Positions 34,525-43,351 of a stretch of DNA of 64,000 bases are shown here, piece after piece. This DNA is from JAIOQJ01 sp963718635 (GTDB lineage: Bacteria; Planctomycetota; Planctomycetia; Gemmatales; Gemmataceae). The stretch spans positions 1,612,001 through 1,676,000 of the forward strand of contig OY970367.1 in the NCBI GenBank assembly GCA_963718635.1, in the 5' to 3' direction. The notes below the pieces were generated by a model that ran no database searches, was not told the origin of the DNA, and saw only the letters and a list, made by a program, of their open reading frames with translations. The stretch's first letter is position 1; the number at the start of each line of letters is the position of its first letter. The position numbers were made by a program, and so were the translations under genes.

Positions 34525-35115
34525 ATGCTTCCTCTTCACTGCGATTGGCTTTGTCAGGAACCGGATGGCGCCATTCGATTTGATGGACCATTGCCCGAAA
34601 CTATTCTGCCCGGCTCCTTCAACCCACTGCATTTTGGGCATCGCCGGCTGGCCGAAGTCGCCGCACGTAGGCTCGCTCGATCTGTTGCGTTCGAGCTGAG
34701 CATTCACAACGTTGATAAGCCCGAACTTGACGAAACCGAGATGAGGCGAAGGATGCAACAGTTTGTCGGTTATGCCCCCGTGTTCATCACGCGGGCTATG
34801 ACTTTCGAACGCAAGGCCCGCCTATTCCCTGGTGCTATTCTGGTTATAGGCGCGGACACTGCCGAGCGCTTGCTCTCACCGCGTTACTACGAAAGCGACG
34901 AAGCACGCATGTATTCGTCGCTCGTGACGATCCGCAATTTGCGTTGCCGATTTCTGGTGGCCGGACGCATCGGCGAGGGTGAACAATTCAAGACTTTGTC
35001 GCACCTGACAATCCCTTCAATGCATCACGATTTATTCGAAGGAATCGACGAAAAGGATTTTCGGTGCGATGTTTCGTCGAAAGCGATACGGGCAAATGAT
35101 CCCCATTTGCCATGA
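34525..35115 (+). CDS. Cytidylyltransferase-like/NadD-like nucleotidyltransferase family protein
   Basis: A 196-residue protein with the nucleotidyltransferase signature ILPGSFNPLHFGHRRLAE (T/HxGH-type, HFGH) at about residues 27-44, after an N-terminal extension. It also has a LVIGADTAERLL segment, as in NadD-like enzymes where GxDx contacts the substrate. The canonical C-terminal SSTxIR motif appears as CDVSSKAIRAN. Such enzymes transfer an adenylyl or cytidylyl group to small acids or mononucleotides. It starts 17 bases after the sensor kinase stop, so co-transcription is likely. The substrate cannot be told. Confidence 0.78.
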   Translation: MLPLHCDWLCQEPDGAIRFDGPLPETILPGSFNPLHFGHRRLAEVAARRLARSVAFELSIHNVDKPELDETEMRRRMQQFVGYAPVFITRAMTFERKARLFPGAILVIGADTAERLLSPRYYESDEARMYSSLVTIRNLRCRFLVAGRIGEGEQFKTLSHLTIPSMHHDLFEGIDEKDFRCDVSSKAIRANDPHLP

Positions 35116-35136
35116 ATTAAAGATCAAAGGCAAAGC

Positions 35137-35360
35137 ATTTAGCCCCCGGTGAATACACCGGGGTAACGTTCGCTGGGCGTGGCGAATACGCCGGGGGGAG
35201 TATTCGCAGACCCCCCGTAAAACTTGTCCCACGCGGGGGATAAGCTTCCAGCTTGCCACAAGTGCTTGGCGCACTGGAGCGCTTTTCGGCGCACAACGGT
35301 GGACAAGTTGGAAACTTGTCCCACGCGGGGCGCGTGGGGTAAGCTTCCAGCTTGGGCCAA
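35137..35360. repeat. Mixed repeats: AATACACCGGGG element and AACTTGTCCCACGCGGGG copies
   Basis: TTTAGCCCCCGGTGAATACA at about 35140-35160 matches the families at 10375 and 43118, but the right side diverges (GCGAATACGCCGGGGGGAG). Two direct copies of AAACTTGTCCCACGCGGGG with GTAAGCTTCCAGCTTG follow (about 35217-35255 and 35313-35356), around a GCGCACTGGAGCGCTTTTCG core. No gene is seen between 35116 and 35451. Confidence 0.7.
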
Positions 35361-35451
35361 TAAAAGGGACGGTGTAGATTTTCGCGGAAGCGACGACGAA
35401 AATCCATGCTGCGCCGCTTTCTCTGATTCTTACAATGTCCACTTTCTTTGT

Positions 35452-35925
35452 TCAAAGAGATGAGCCAAGCAAAGTTTCGGATGAAATCTTGTTTACATGA
35501 CAATAAGTTGCAAGTCGGTTCATAGTTGTATTAAGGAAAAACTTGTATTTTGGAGATTGCCCGGTCAGTTTGCATATTCTTGCGATTGCGAAATTAGCGA
35601 TAGCGCACGATAAACCATCTTGATCAATGCATTCGAGGCTTTCAGCGAGTTCTTTGAGGCGAACGGGGTCTTCACATCCCAACGCTTGCTGAAAATAGAG
35701 TCGGACATCTAATTTGTTGACATTAGAAAATGACAGTACCTTTGCAATGCAAGCCTCGACCCAACTGAACGCCTTCTCTGGCGCATTGCAATCAAGTTGA
35801 TTTATGAGTTCGGCAGCCCACCAGTCGTAGCCTGCACAATACTCCTCTCTAGCTTTTTGTAAAATCATTTTGTCTCTATGAGAAAAGGGAATAGGCGGCA
35901 GGGTATATTCGCGAAGCCATGTCAA
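35452..35925 (-). CDS. Hypothetical helical protein
   Basis: A 157-residue protein of mainly helical character (KMILQKAREEYCAGYDWWAA, then NAPEKAFSWVEACIAKVLSF and VRLKELAESLECIDQD), with seven cysteines and no signal or motif I recognise. The start is uncertain: TTG 35925 gives the full frame, while ATG codons come only at about residue 20. The composition is visibly poorer in G+C than its neighbours, like the locus at 23.3-25.7 kb, which suggests acquisition. No close partner. Confidence 0.55.
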   Translation of the reverse strand: MTWLREYTLPPIPFSHRDKMILQKAREEYCAGYDWWAAELINQLDCNAPEKAFSWVEACIAKVLSFSNVNKLDVRLYFQQALGCEDPVRLKELAESLECIDQDGLSCAIANFAIARICKLTGQSPKYKFFLNTTMNRLATYCHVNKISSETLLGSSL

Positions 35926-35988
35926 CGATTTACGCTTTGCAATTCTTCTGGCCCCTGTATCTTTGGCCCGAACGCAAGCAGCGCGGGC

Positions 35989-36499
35989 TTATTCAGCAGC
36001 CGCGAGTTCAATTTCTTCCTCAACGCCATCGAAGACAACTTTGAGGACGAGGCGACCACCGAGCGCACTGCGCATAACTTTGCAGCGTAGCGACGCGGGA
36101 GTCTTCTCTCCCCTCGAGCTTGGACACGGCAGCCTGGTTTATCCCCATCCGACCAGCGACCTCTTCCTGCGATAACTTAAGCTTCTGCCGAAGTTCCTTC
36201 ATCCGGACCGCATAGGGCGCGAGCGTCTCCATACGGTTCTTGATCAGTTTGACGCTCCTCATCAAGGCCGCCTCAAAGTCGGTGAAGTGTTCGTCTGCGG
36301 GTTCGCCGTAGCCGTGCTCAGCGTCCGAGGTGAGCCCGAAGCCGCTGGCCTCGCGCCAATCGATGGCGAGATGGTAGCCAACTGAAAGTCGGACATCCAT
36401 CGACCAGAAGCCGTCTTGGTGGAGAGGCTTCTCAAGGGAGATCTGGGCGCTCGGGAAGACATGGGAGAGAACGGCATGCATCAGTTCCATTTCGTTCAT
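35989..36499 (-). CDS. XRE-family helix-turn-helix protein, frame-broken at 36070
   Basis: About 170 residues. An N-terminal domain of roughly 90 residues (DVRLSVGYHLAIDWREASGF) precedes a Cro/CI-type HTH: MKELRQKLKLSQEEVAGRMG, then INQAAVSKLEGRED and VATLQSY. The frame is lost at GCGC 36070-36073. Adding GC gives SYARSALGGRLVLKVVFDG and the typical end VEEEIELAAAE, with TAA at 35989. Its start overlaps the stop of the upstream gene (ATGA). The HTH placed second with a partner first recalls HigBA-like order, but this is inference. Confidence 0.78.
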
Positions 36500-36849
36500 C
36501 GCTCGATCCTTTGTCCGTTCATGCCTAACTTCTCAAACTCGACCAACTCAGTTTTTCGATTGGTGATGAGGACAGCACCACCGTTCCCGATATACGTCCG
36601 ATGCCCTTTCTGTGTGTACAAAATCACGTCAGTAGTGCCCGTCGGTTTAGCGTAGAGGGGGTGAGGAGGATACATTCTCCCGCGCGTCACCTCTGGCATG
36701 TCTGTTGGGTCTCTTGCAGTACCGGAGTACTCGTCTTCGATTTCGGTGAGAATGCGACTGATTTCTTGGAGCGCGTGATCGTGCGAGGTGAAAGGGGGCA
36801 ACCTGTCAAGCCGCTCGTAGAAGAGAGCGATACGTCCATGAATGTCCAT
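36496..36849 (-). CDS. Unknown protein coupled to the XRE gene
   Basis: 117 residues from ATG 36849, with GGAGAAG about ten bases upstream; the frame begins 13 codons earlier at 36888. An N-terminal helix (GRIALFYERLDRLPPF, then DHALQEISRILTEIED) is followed by a beta-rich half (KPTGTTDVILYTQKGHRTYI, then GNGGAVLITNRKTELVEFEK). It is translationally coupled to the HTH gene, so a toxin-antitoxin or regulated effector pair is possible. No catalytic signature is recognised. Confidence 0.65.
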   Translation of the reverse strand: MDIHGRIALFYERLDRLPPFTSHDHALQEISRILTEIEDEYSGTARDPTDMPEVTRGRMYPPHPLYAKPTGTTDVILYTQKGHRTYIGNGGAVLITNRKTELVEFEKLGMNGQRIER

Positions 36850-37124
36850 CGGAACGCTTCTCCGTGGCCATAAACTACTGTACGGCACATCGGGTATTCC
36901 GTCAAGGGAATAATCAGTGCGTGGAGCACGGCTTATTCAATGTTTGCAATTAGTGCTGCTCCTTTTCCTCCTTCCGGACTGCAAAAAAAATAATTCTGAT
37001 TCTAAACTCGCCTAAGCTTGGTATGTGAGTAATCGATGCGGCGAACTGTTCTAAGTCGGAAGGGGTGGAACGGAGTGGATCTCGCAAAGCCTTCATCCAC
37101 GCTACGAAGACGCAAGGGAACGCC
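36850..37124. other. Intergenic with one CTTAGG box
   Basis: CGCCTAAGCTTGGTATGTGA at 37009-37028 is an inverted copy of the boundary box, followed by GTAATCGATGCGG, which resembles GTAATCAACGC after the 27.19 kb box. Nothing else is recognisable, and no array lies beside this box. Confidence 0.5.
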
Positions 37125-38984
37125 TCAAGGGTTATCCCAGGAAATTGACACTCGCGCGACCGGGCCGGGAACGCGCAGGCGGATAAAGGGGATTGGGTCA
37201 TCGAGGTCAATATCGCGTTCGATTTGCACGTAACTCGGTGAGATGCGCATCTTCGATTGGTAGTGCATGCTCAACACGACTTCGCCATCTTCTGGGACGA
37301 TGTTCGCTAAGGCGATCCGCTGCGCGTCCGCCACGACCCAATCACCTCGACCCTTGAGGAAATAGCTTCGCTTGCGCTCGATGACAAACAGGAAGCCGGG
37401 TCCATTATCGTTCAACTCAGATACTGGCTTGGCAAAAGGTAGACGCCGAAAGCGGTCGATCGATTCTTTCGTCCAGCAGACGGCCCAGCCGATGTTATAG
37501 CGGTCGCAAAATTCGGCGATGTGGCCGTCCGTCCACTCGTCCAACGGCTTTCCGCCAAGCTTCCCCTCGGCCAGGCGCGCGTACATATGCTCGATGTGTC
37601 CGTTTGGGTCGAGACCGCCGAGAAACGGGCGTTCTGTTTGCAGTGCTAATAGCGCCGTCCAGCCCTCGCCCGGCCGATCTTCCCAAAGGATCCGTGCCTC
37701 GGCGGTGGTCCGCTCGCGCAGTTCCTTCACGATCGATTCACGGTCCGGGTTCAGGCCGATCTCAAGGCGTGGCTGAGACGATGCTTGTTGTGGCAGATCG
37801 ATGAACCAGACGATGACGGCCAAGGCGCCGATCAGGGCGAGCGATCCAAGCGGCCGCCAGCCGCAGCTTCTCCCCAGCCTGTTTGCGGCAACGGTGAGTG
37901 TCATGGCCGCCGGCAACACGAGACACCACGAGGCGATCAAGAGAAACTTCTCGGCGCCGAAGTCGGTCAACATCGGCCAGAACTTTCCGGAGGCCGCCAC
38001 GAGAACGTATTCGAGTGTGCCGAACGCTAGGAGCCAGGCGGCCGGGGCGTTAGCTCGAAGCATGAGAAGCAGGCCAAGCAGACCTGTGATGGCGATGCCA
38101 ATGTGAATCGGATCACCGGGAAGCAGGCTGCTCCAGTTTTGGGCCAGCGTCGGCCAGAAAGGGGCGGGCGCCGCTAGTTGTTCGCCGCCGGGAAGATAAA
38201 CCCAGAGGTTCTTCGCCCAATCGATCAACCAGATCGCATTAAGCCCGAACGCAAAAAGGACAGCCGCGATAATAGCGAGATGCCAAATGGCGCCCTGCCG
38301 AGTCGCCACCCATAGGTAGTAGAGAAGCAAAAACGGGAGGAAGCCGACAACGAGCAAGGGCTGCGTATACCAGGCGAGCGCGGCAAAAAAGGTCATCATG
38401 AGCCAACTGTCCATGCCGGGATCGCGCTCGAATCGCACGAACCAGGTGATGTGCAACAGCACGCAAATTCCGCCGAGCAACAGATCCATATCGCCGGCCA
38501 ACAGCAGCGCTTGGCAGGGCTCCGACCACCAGAGGATGCCTCCTAGTAAACCCGCCAGACAGCAACGGCCCGGCGGCAGGTCGATTCCTCGCCCCATAAT
38601 GATGAAGGCCAGCGGCACGAGCAGGCAACCGATAGCGAGCGCAAGCTTATAAGCCGAAGCGTGGCTCCCGCCGATCATCTGAGCGAATTCCGCCGGTCGG
38701 CTGCCTCCATCGAACACGGGTGTTTTCGGATAGCCGGCCTGATAGGCCGGATCGAAGCAGCAGCTGGTGCCGTGATCTTTCCACGTTTGCGCGCCTAAGA
38801 GGCCATGGTAGAAATGAAGCGGATGCCGGCCGGACACAAGAGGGCGATCATCGGTCAGCGAATCGAATTGGGAGTCGAAGGTGAAGAGGCGCAGCGTCAG
38901 CCAACCCTGAGCAAACAGGAGTGCGGCGACGATCAGCAGCCAAAGCGGCCGTTGGCGAAATCCGACGGCAGTGGAAACGTCCAT
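37125..38984 (-). CDS. Polytopic membrane protein, glycosyltransferase-like
   Basis: 619 residues from ATG 38984, with GAGGGG five bases upstream; the frame runs 32 codons further but lacks a site. About 10-12 membrane helices (for example WLLIVAALLFAQGWLTLRLF, LLLGGICVLLHITWF, GLLGLLLMLRA) occupy residues 10-430. A soluble C-terminal part of roughly 190 residues follows (LGGLDPNGHIEHMYARLAEG, then EFCDRYNIGWAVCWTKESID). The large first loop, helix count and C-terminal domain resemble GT-C-fold or YfhO-like proteins. The catalytic Asp expected in the first loop cannot be fixed with confidence. Confidence 0.7.
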   Translation of the reverse strand: MDVSTAVGFRQRPLWLLIVAALLFAQGWLTLRLFTFDSQFDSLTDDRPLVSGRHPLHFYHGLLGAQTWKDHGTSCCFDPAYQAGYPKTPVFDGGSRPAEFAQMIGGSHASAYKLALAIGCLLVPLAFIIMGRGIDLPPGRCCLAGLLGGILWWSEPCQALLLAGDMDLLLGGICVLLHITWFVRFERDPGMDSWLMMTFFAALAWYTQPLLVVGFLPFLLLYYLWVATRQGAIWHLAIIAAVLFAFGLNAIWLIDWAKNLWVYLPGGEQLAAPAPFWPTLAQNWSSLLPGDPIHIGIAITGLLGLLLMLRANAPAAWLLAFGTLEYVLVAASGKFWPMLTDFGAEKFLLIASWCLVLPAAMTLTVAANRLGRSCGWRPLGSLALIGALAVIVWFIDLPQQASSQPRLEIGLNPDRESIVKELRERTTAEARILWEDRPGEGWTALLALQTERPFLGGLDPNGHIEHMYARLAEGKLGGKPLDEWTDGHIAEFCDRYNIGWAVCWTKESIDRFRRLPFAKPVSELNDNGPGFLFVIERKRSYFLKGRGDWVVADAQRIALANIVPEDGEVVLSMHYQSKMRISPSYVQIERDIDLDDPIPFIRLRVPGPVARVSISWDNP

Positions 38985-39097
38985 GTTCCCCTCGAATGGA
39001 GTGGAGGAGAAGCGTAACCCGGATGCGCTTAGTTGGTCAAGCCGGCTTTCGGAACGGTTGGATTCCGGAGTGCCGATCATCCTCTCGCCTAACCAAG

Positions 39098-40201
39098 TCA
39101 GGCCGCGCGCTGCATCTGACAGCGTCCACGAAGAACGGCAATCTGGCGCTGGCGGATCTCATCGGGCGAGTAGGGGTCGAAATCGACGGCGCCGACAAGA
39201 ATATGCTTCAGGACTTCGCAAGCCCGGACGCGGACATCCAACTCACGGCGTTCGAGCGCTTCCAGAAGCACCGGTACGGCGGCCCTTCCTTTTCTGACTA
39301 ATTCTTCCGTGGCCGTGCGCAACGTTTCGTTGCTTCGGAGTCCTTCGACCCAGCGACGCAGTTTTTCTTGTTCGAGAATCTGCTCCATTCCAAATGCAGC
39401 GGGAGCAGCCGGCGCTGGTTGCGGCGCCATCGGCCGAGTCGGCGTGCCGAAAGTGTTGTCGGAGAACGTTGTTCCCAGATATTCGTTGATGGCGATGGGG
39501 TCGTTGATCAGCTGCTGCGGGGTGCCGGCCGTCACGACCTTGCCGTCTTTGATCAGGTAGCTGCGATCGGTTATCTTCAGCACTTCGCGCACATTGTGAT
39601 CGGTCAGCAAGATGCCGATTCCCGATTGCGCCAAGGCTCGAATGTTCGATCGGATGTCTTCAGTCGTTTTCGGATCAACTGCGGCAAACGGCTCATCAAG
39701 CAGGATTAAGAGCGGCTCGCAGACGAGACAGCGGGCGATTTCAAGCCGGCGTTTTTCGCCGCCTGAAGTGCGGGCCGCTGAGTTTTTGCGAATATGCGTC
39801 AGATGAAATTGATCGAGAACTTGATTGGTGCGATCCCAGCGCTCTTTTGATGTCAATTTCCGCCCCAGGCTGCGCGAACGCGGCAGTGCTTCCAGAATGG
39901 CCAATAGGTTCTTCTCGACCGACAGTTTTCGAAAGATGCTCTGCTCTTGCGACAAATAGCCCATGCCGAGCCGGGCGCGTTTGTACATCGGCAAGTGCGT
40001 GATGCTCTGCCCATTGAACGTGACGGCCCCATCGTTGGGCGCAACCTGGCCTGTCGTCATCCGAAAGCTGGTCGTCTTTCCAGCGCCATTGGGACCAAGC
40101 AAGCCAACGACTTCGCCGGCATTGACGTCGAACGACACGCCATCCACCACGCGCCGGCGACCGTAAATTTTCACCAAACCACTAACTTCAAGGAGGGCCA
40201 T
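39098..40201 (-). CDS. lptB: LptB-like ABC ATPase with HEAT-like C-terminal extension
   Basis: 367 residues. The first 240 match LptB: Walker A GPNGAGKTTSFRM, Q-loop YLSQEQSIFRKLSVEKN (LptB-typical), ARTSGGEKRRLEIARCL signature, LLDEPFAAVDPKT and LTDHNVREVL. LptB drives LptB2FGC extraction of lipopolysaccharide. The extra 120 residues contain a Pro/Ala linker and ELVRKGRAAVPVLLEALERR, then ELDVRVRACEVLKHI, which look like HEAT-type helical repeats. LptB is normally about 240 residues, so this is an unusual fusion. No lptA, lptC, lptF or lptG gene is adjacent. Confidence 0.88.
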   Translation of the reverse strand: MALLEVSGLVKIYGRRRVVDGVSFDVNAGEVVGLLGPNGAGKTTSFRMTTGQVAPNDGAVTFNGQSITHLPMYKRARLGMGYLSQEQSIFRKLSVEKNLLAILEALPRSRSLGRKLTSKERWDRTNQVLDQFHLTHIRKNSAARTSGGEKRRLEIARCLVCEPLLILLDEPFAAVDPKTTEDIRSNIRALAQSGIGILLTDHNVREVLKITDRSYLIKDGKVVTAGTPQQLINDPIAINEYLGTTFSDNTFGTPTRPMAPQPAPAAPAAFGMEQILEQEKLRRWVEGLRSNETLRTATEELVRKGRAAVPVLLEALERRELDVRVRACEVLKHILVGAVDFDPYSPDEIRQRQIAVLRGRCQMQRAA

Positions 40202-40403
40202 CCGTGGTTCTCCGGTTGGTATGTCAACAGCACCGCTAGGTTTACACCATGCCTAAGGAATGAGCAAGCCCGTTGTCGAACCGATCAGCGAGCCACAAAC
40301 ATCGAGATTTGCTTCCTGAAACTCCAAATCGCTTGTTTCGGGACTTCATCGGCGCCTAACATTATAATGGACGCATGTTCAAAACCGGCAGTAGGGCGCC
40401 GCC

Positions 40404-41627
40404 GTGCAGTTGATCGAAAAACTATCTATTCTCGCCGACGCGGCGAAGTACGACGCCTCATGCGCCAGCAGCGGCTCGAAGCGTGCCGCTTCGAAAGACG
40501 GGCTCGGCAATGTCGAAGGAATGGGTATTTGCCATAGCTATGCTCCCGATGGCCGTTGCATTTCCCTGCTCAAGATTTTGCTGACGAATTATTGCGTTTA
40601 CGACTGTCAATATTGCGTCAACCGCGTGACGAGCGATACACCCCGAGCCCGTTTTACCGTCGATGAAGTTGTCAAACTGACGCTCGATTTCTATCGGCGC
40701 AACTACATCGAAGGCTTGTTTCTCAGTTCGGGGATCATTCAAGACGCCAACTACACTATGGAGCAACTTGTTGCGGTCGCTCGAAAGCTCCGGCTGGAAC
40801 ATCATTACGGCGGCTACATTCATCTGAAGACAATTCCGGGCGCATCACCGGAGTTGATTGCCGAGGCGGGACTGCATGCCGATCGCTTGAGCGTCAACGT
40901 CGAATTGCCGACGGAAGCCGATCTGAAGTCGCTGGCGCCCGATAAGAAGATGCCGCAGATCGAACAGTCGATGATCGAAATTCGCGATCGGGCGACGGAA
41001 GCAAAGAGCGAACGAGCGAAGGGTTTTCAAGCGCCGCCATTCGCGCCGGCAGGGCAGAGCACGCAGATGATTGTTGGCGCCACTGCAACGGCGGATCGGG
41101 CGATCCTGGAAACCTCGACAGCCCTTTATTCGAAGCAACGCTTACGCCGAGTTTACTACTCCGCCTTCAGCCCGATTCCACATGCGGATGCACGCTTACC
41201 CGGGGAAGCGCCGCCGTTGGTGCGCGAGCATCGTCTGTATCAGGCCGACTGGCTGATGCGGTTTTATAATTTCAAGGCGAGTGAGTTGACGACGGCCGAC
41301 AGCCCGAACCTTGATGCGTTGATCGATCCGAAACTTGCGTGGGCGCTGTGCAATCTGCATCTTTTTCCACTCGATGTGAATCGGGCGACGAAGGATGAGT
41401 TACTGCGCGTGCCGGGACTGGGTGTCCGTAATGTGTCGCGTCTGTTGCAGATTCGTCGGCATCATACACTGCGCGAAATCGACTTGCGCCGGCTGCGCGT
41501 TGCCTGGAGCAAGGCCCGCTGGTTCGTTATCGCTACTGACTATCGCCCCGGAATCGTCGGCCCGGACCCGGCTGCTTTCATTACCGACGTCACCAAAAAA
41601 GAAGTGCAGCGTTCGCTTTTTGATTGA
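40404..41627 (+). CDS. Putative DNA modification/repair radical SAM protein
   Basis: 407 residues from GTG 40404. The radical SAM cysteines are in LLTNYCVYDCQYCVNR (CX3CX2C). Family marks are KYDASCASSG at the start, EGLFLSSGI, GGYIHLKTIPGA and RVYYSAFSPIP. A helix-hairpin-helix near the end (LLRVPGLGVRNVSRLLQIRR) should contact DNA. This matches the TIGR03916 family, always paired with a TIGR03915-type partner, as here 27 bases downstream. The reaction is not known; DNA repair has been proposed from the context. Confidence 0.9.
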   Translation: MQLIEKLSILADAAKYDASCASSGSKRAASKDGLGNVEGMGICHSYAPDGRCISLLKILLTNYCVYDCQYCVNRVTSDTPRARFTVDEVVKLTLDFYRRNYIEGLFLSSGIIQDANYTMEQLVAVARKLRLEHHYGGYIHLKTIPGASPELIAEAGLHADRLSVNVELPTEADLKSLAPDKKMPQIEQSMIEIRDRATEAKSERAKGFQAPPFAPAGQSTQMIVGATATADRAILETSTALYSKQRLRRVYYSAFSPIPHADARLPGEAPPLVREHRLYQADWLMRFYNFKASELTTADSPNLDALIDPKLAWALCNLHLFPLDVNRATKDELLRVPGLGVRNVSRLLQIRRHHTLREIDLRRLRVAWSKARWFVIATDYRPGIVGPDPAAFITDVTKKEVQRSLFD

Positions 41628-41653
41628 CAACAGTCCACTCACGAACTCACGCC

Positions 41654-43046
41654 ATGCAAGAAGCCATCGCGTTCGATTATGAAAGCTGGAGAGCGGTTGC
41701 ACGGAACCTCTTGCAGAGCCACGTGCCACCTGAGGAGATTGCCTGGCGAACGCCCGGCGAAACGCCTTCTCTTTTCGCATCGGCCGATCAAGTAGAAGTC
41801 GGTGCCTCTGCCAACCAGAAAGTGCCCAAGCCTTTTCTCGATCTGGCCCAGCGAGTTTGCGCTCATCGCACTCCTGAGAAGTGGCCCCTACTTTACAGCC
41901 TGCTTTGGCGTCTGACGCATGGCGAACCCCAATTGCTGGATTTAGCGAGCGACGCCCAGGTTTATCAGCTGCTCTGTTTGGACAAGGAAATCCGCCGCGA
42001 CATTCACAAGATGCACGCCTTCGTTCGCTTTCGCATTTGCGTAGTCGATGGCGTGGAACAATACATCGCCTGGTATCGTCCCGATCATCGCATCGTTCGC
42101 CTGGCAGTGCCATTCTTTCAACGCCGTTTTGCGGCCATGCGTTGGGCGATCTTAACGCCGGATGAGTCGGCTTTCTGGAATGGTGAAACATTGATGTACG
42201 AGCCGGGTCTGCCACGTGAAGCCGCGCCCGCGGGAGACGAACTGGAAGTTCTCTGGCGAACGTATTACGGTTCCATTTTCAACCCCGCTCGCATTAAACT
42301 AAAGGCAATGCGGAAAGAAATGCCCGTGCGCTTCTGGGATCTGTTGCCGGAGACGGAAGTCATCCCCGAACTGTTACGGCAGGCGCCCGCCCGCGTCGAG
42401 ACGATGATTGAACATCAAGAGGGATCCGCCATGTCCGCGCGACTTTCTTCCCGATCGGTTAACTCTGGAAACATTGCGCAAAGCGTCGAAGGGTTGCGAA
42501 GGCTGCGATCTCTATAAGAAGGCAACTCAAACGGTGTTTGGCGAAGGGGCCAAGCACGCTGCGCTGATGATGATCGGCGAGCAACCGGGCGACCAAGAAG
42601 ACATTCAGGGCAAACCATTTGTGGGGCCAGCCGGCCAACTGTTGGAGAAAGTGTTGGAGGAAGCGGGCATCGAACGGAGCGATGTTTATATCACCAATGC
42701 AGTGAAACATTTTTCGTTTACCGAGAGCGGCCCGCGCCGGCTGCACAAAACGCCAAGCGCCCGCCAGGTGAATGCGTGCCGGCCGTGGATGGAAGCCGAA
42801 ATGGATGTGATCAAGCCGAAAGGGATCGTCTGCCTCGGCGCCACGGCCGCGCAGGCCCTGCTCGGCCGCGACTTCCGCATCACCAAGCAGCGCGGGCAAT
42901 TCCTCGATTTTGAGAAAGCCGAATGGATCGTCGCCACCTGGCATCCCTCCGCGCTGCTTCGTGCACCCGACAAAGAAGCCCGCGAACGGATGCGCTCCGA
43001 GTTGGTGGACGATTTATCGAAAGCTCGGGAGAGGTTGGTGGGGTGA
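41654..43046 (+). CDS. Fused TIGR03915-type/UdgX uracil-DNA glycosylase-fold protein, frame-broken at 42437
   Basis: About 464 residues. The first 250 (AIAFDYESWRAVARNLLQSH, then HKMHAFVRFR and RRFAAMRWAILTPDESAFWN) are the SAM-protein partner domain TIGR03915. The rest is a family 4/UdgX-type glycosylase: TVFGEGAKHAALMMIGEQPG, DQEDIQGKPFVGPAG, and RRLHKTPSARQV, whose His lies at the position that becomes covalently linked to uracil DNA in UdgX. HPSALLR closes the fold. The two parts are in different frames; adding CG at GCGCG 42437-42441 joins them as ...MSARDFLPDRLTLETLRKAS. A downstream partner of the radical SAM protein. Confidence 0.87.
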
Positions 43047-43117
43047 GTGCGTAGTAAACAAGCGACGCATTGGCCAAAACCCCGCTTGGCAACGCCGTAA
43101 AGGATGTTGTGCGAACC

Positions 43118-43203
43118 ATTTAGCCCCCGGTGAATACACCGGGGGCGTGCGCTGCGAGTGGCAGTCACGCTCGCCCCCCGTGTATTCACGGGGGGCTAAA
43201 TGC
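43118..43203. repeat. Palindrome of the TTTAGCCCCCGGTGAATACACC family
   Basis: Arms ATTTAGCCCCCGGTGAATAC and the complementary GTATTCACGGGGGGCTAAAT enclose an inner inverted GCGTGCGCTGCGAGTGGCAGTCACGC-like loop. The remaining gap to 43351 contains the rpsB leader, with nothing recognisable. Confidence 0.85.
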
Positions 43204-43351
43204 AAAAAATCTTTCACGACGTTCCCGCCGGGGCTTTCTGACGCCGCACACCCTTATTTTTCCCCCTTTCCCGCTTCCACGCTTTTCCTAAGATATTTGG
43301 TTCCCCCCATCAGATTGGATGGGACAACGCAACCCTCCGGAGGATGATTTT

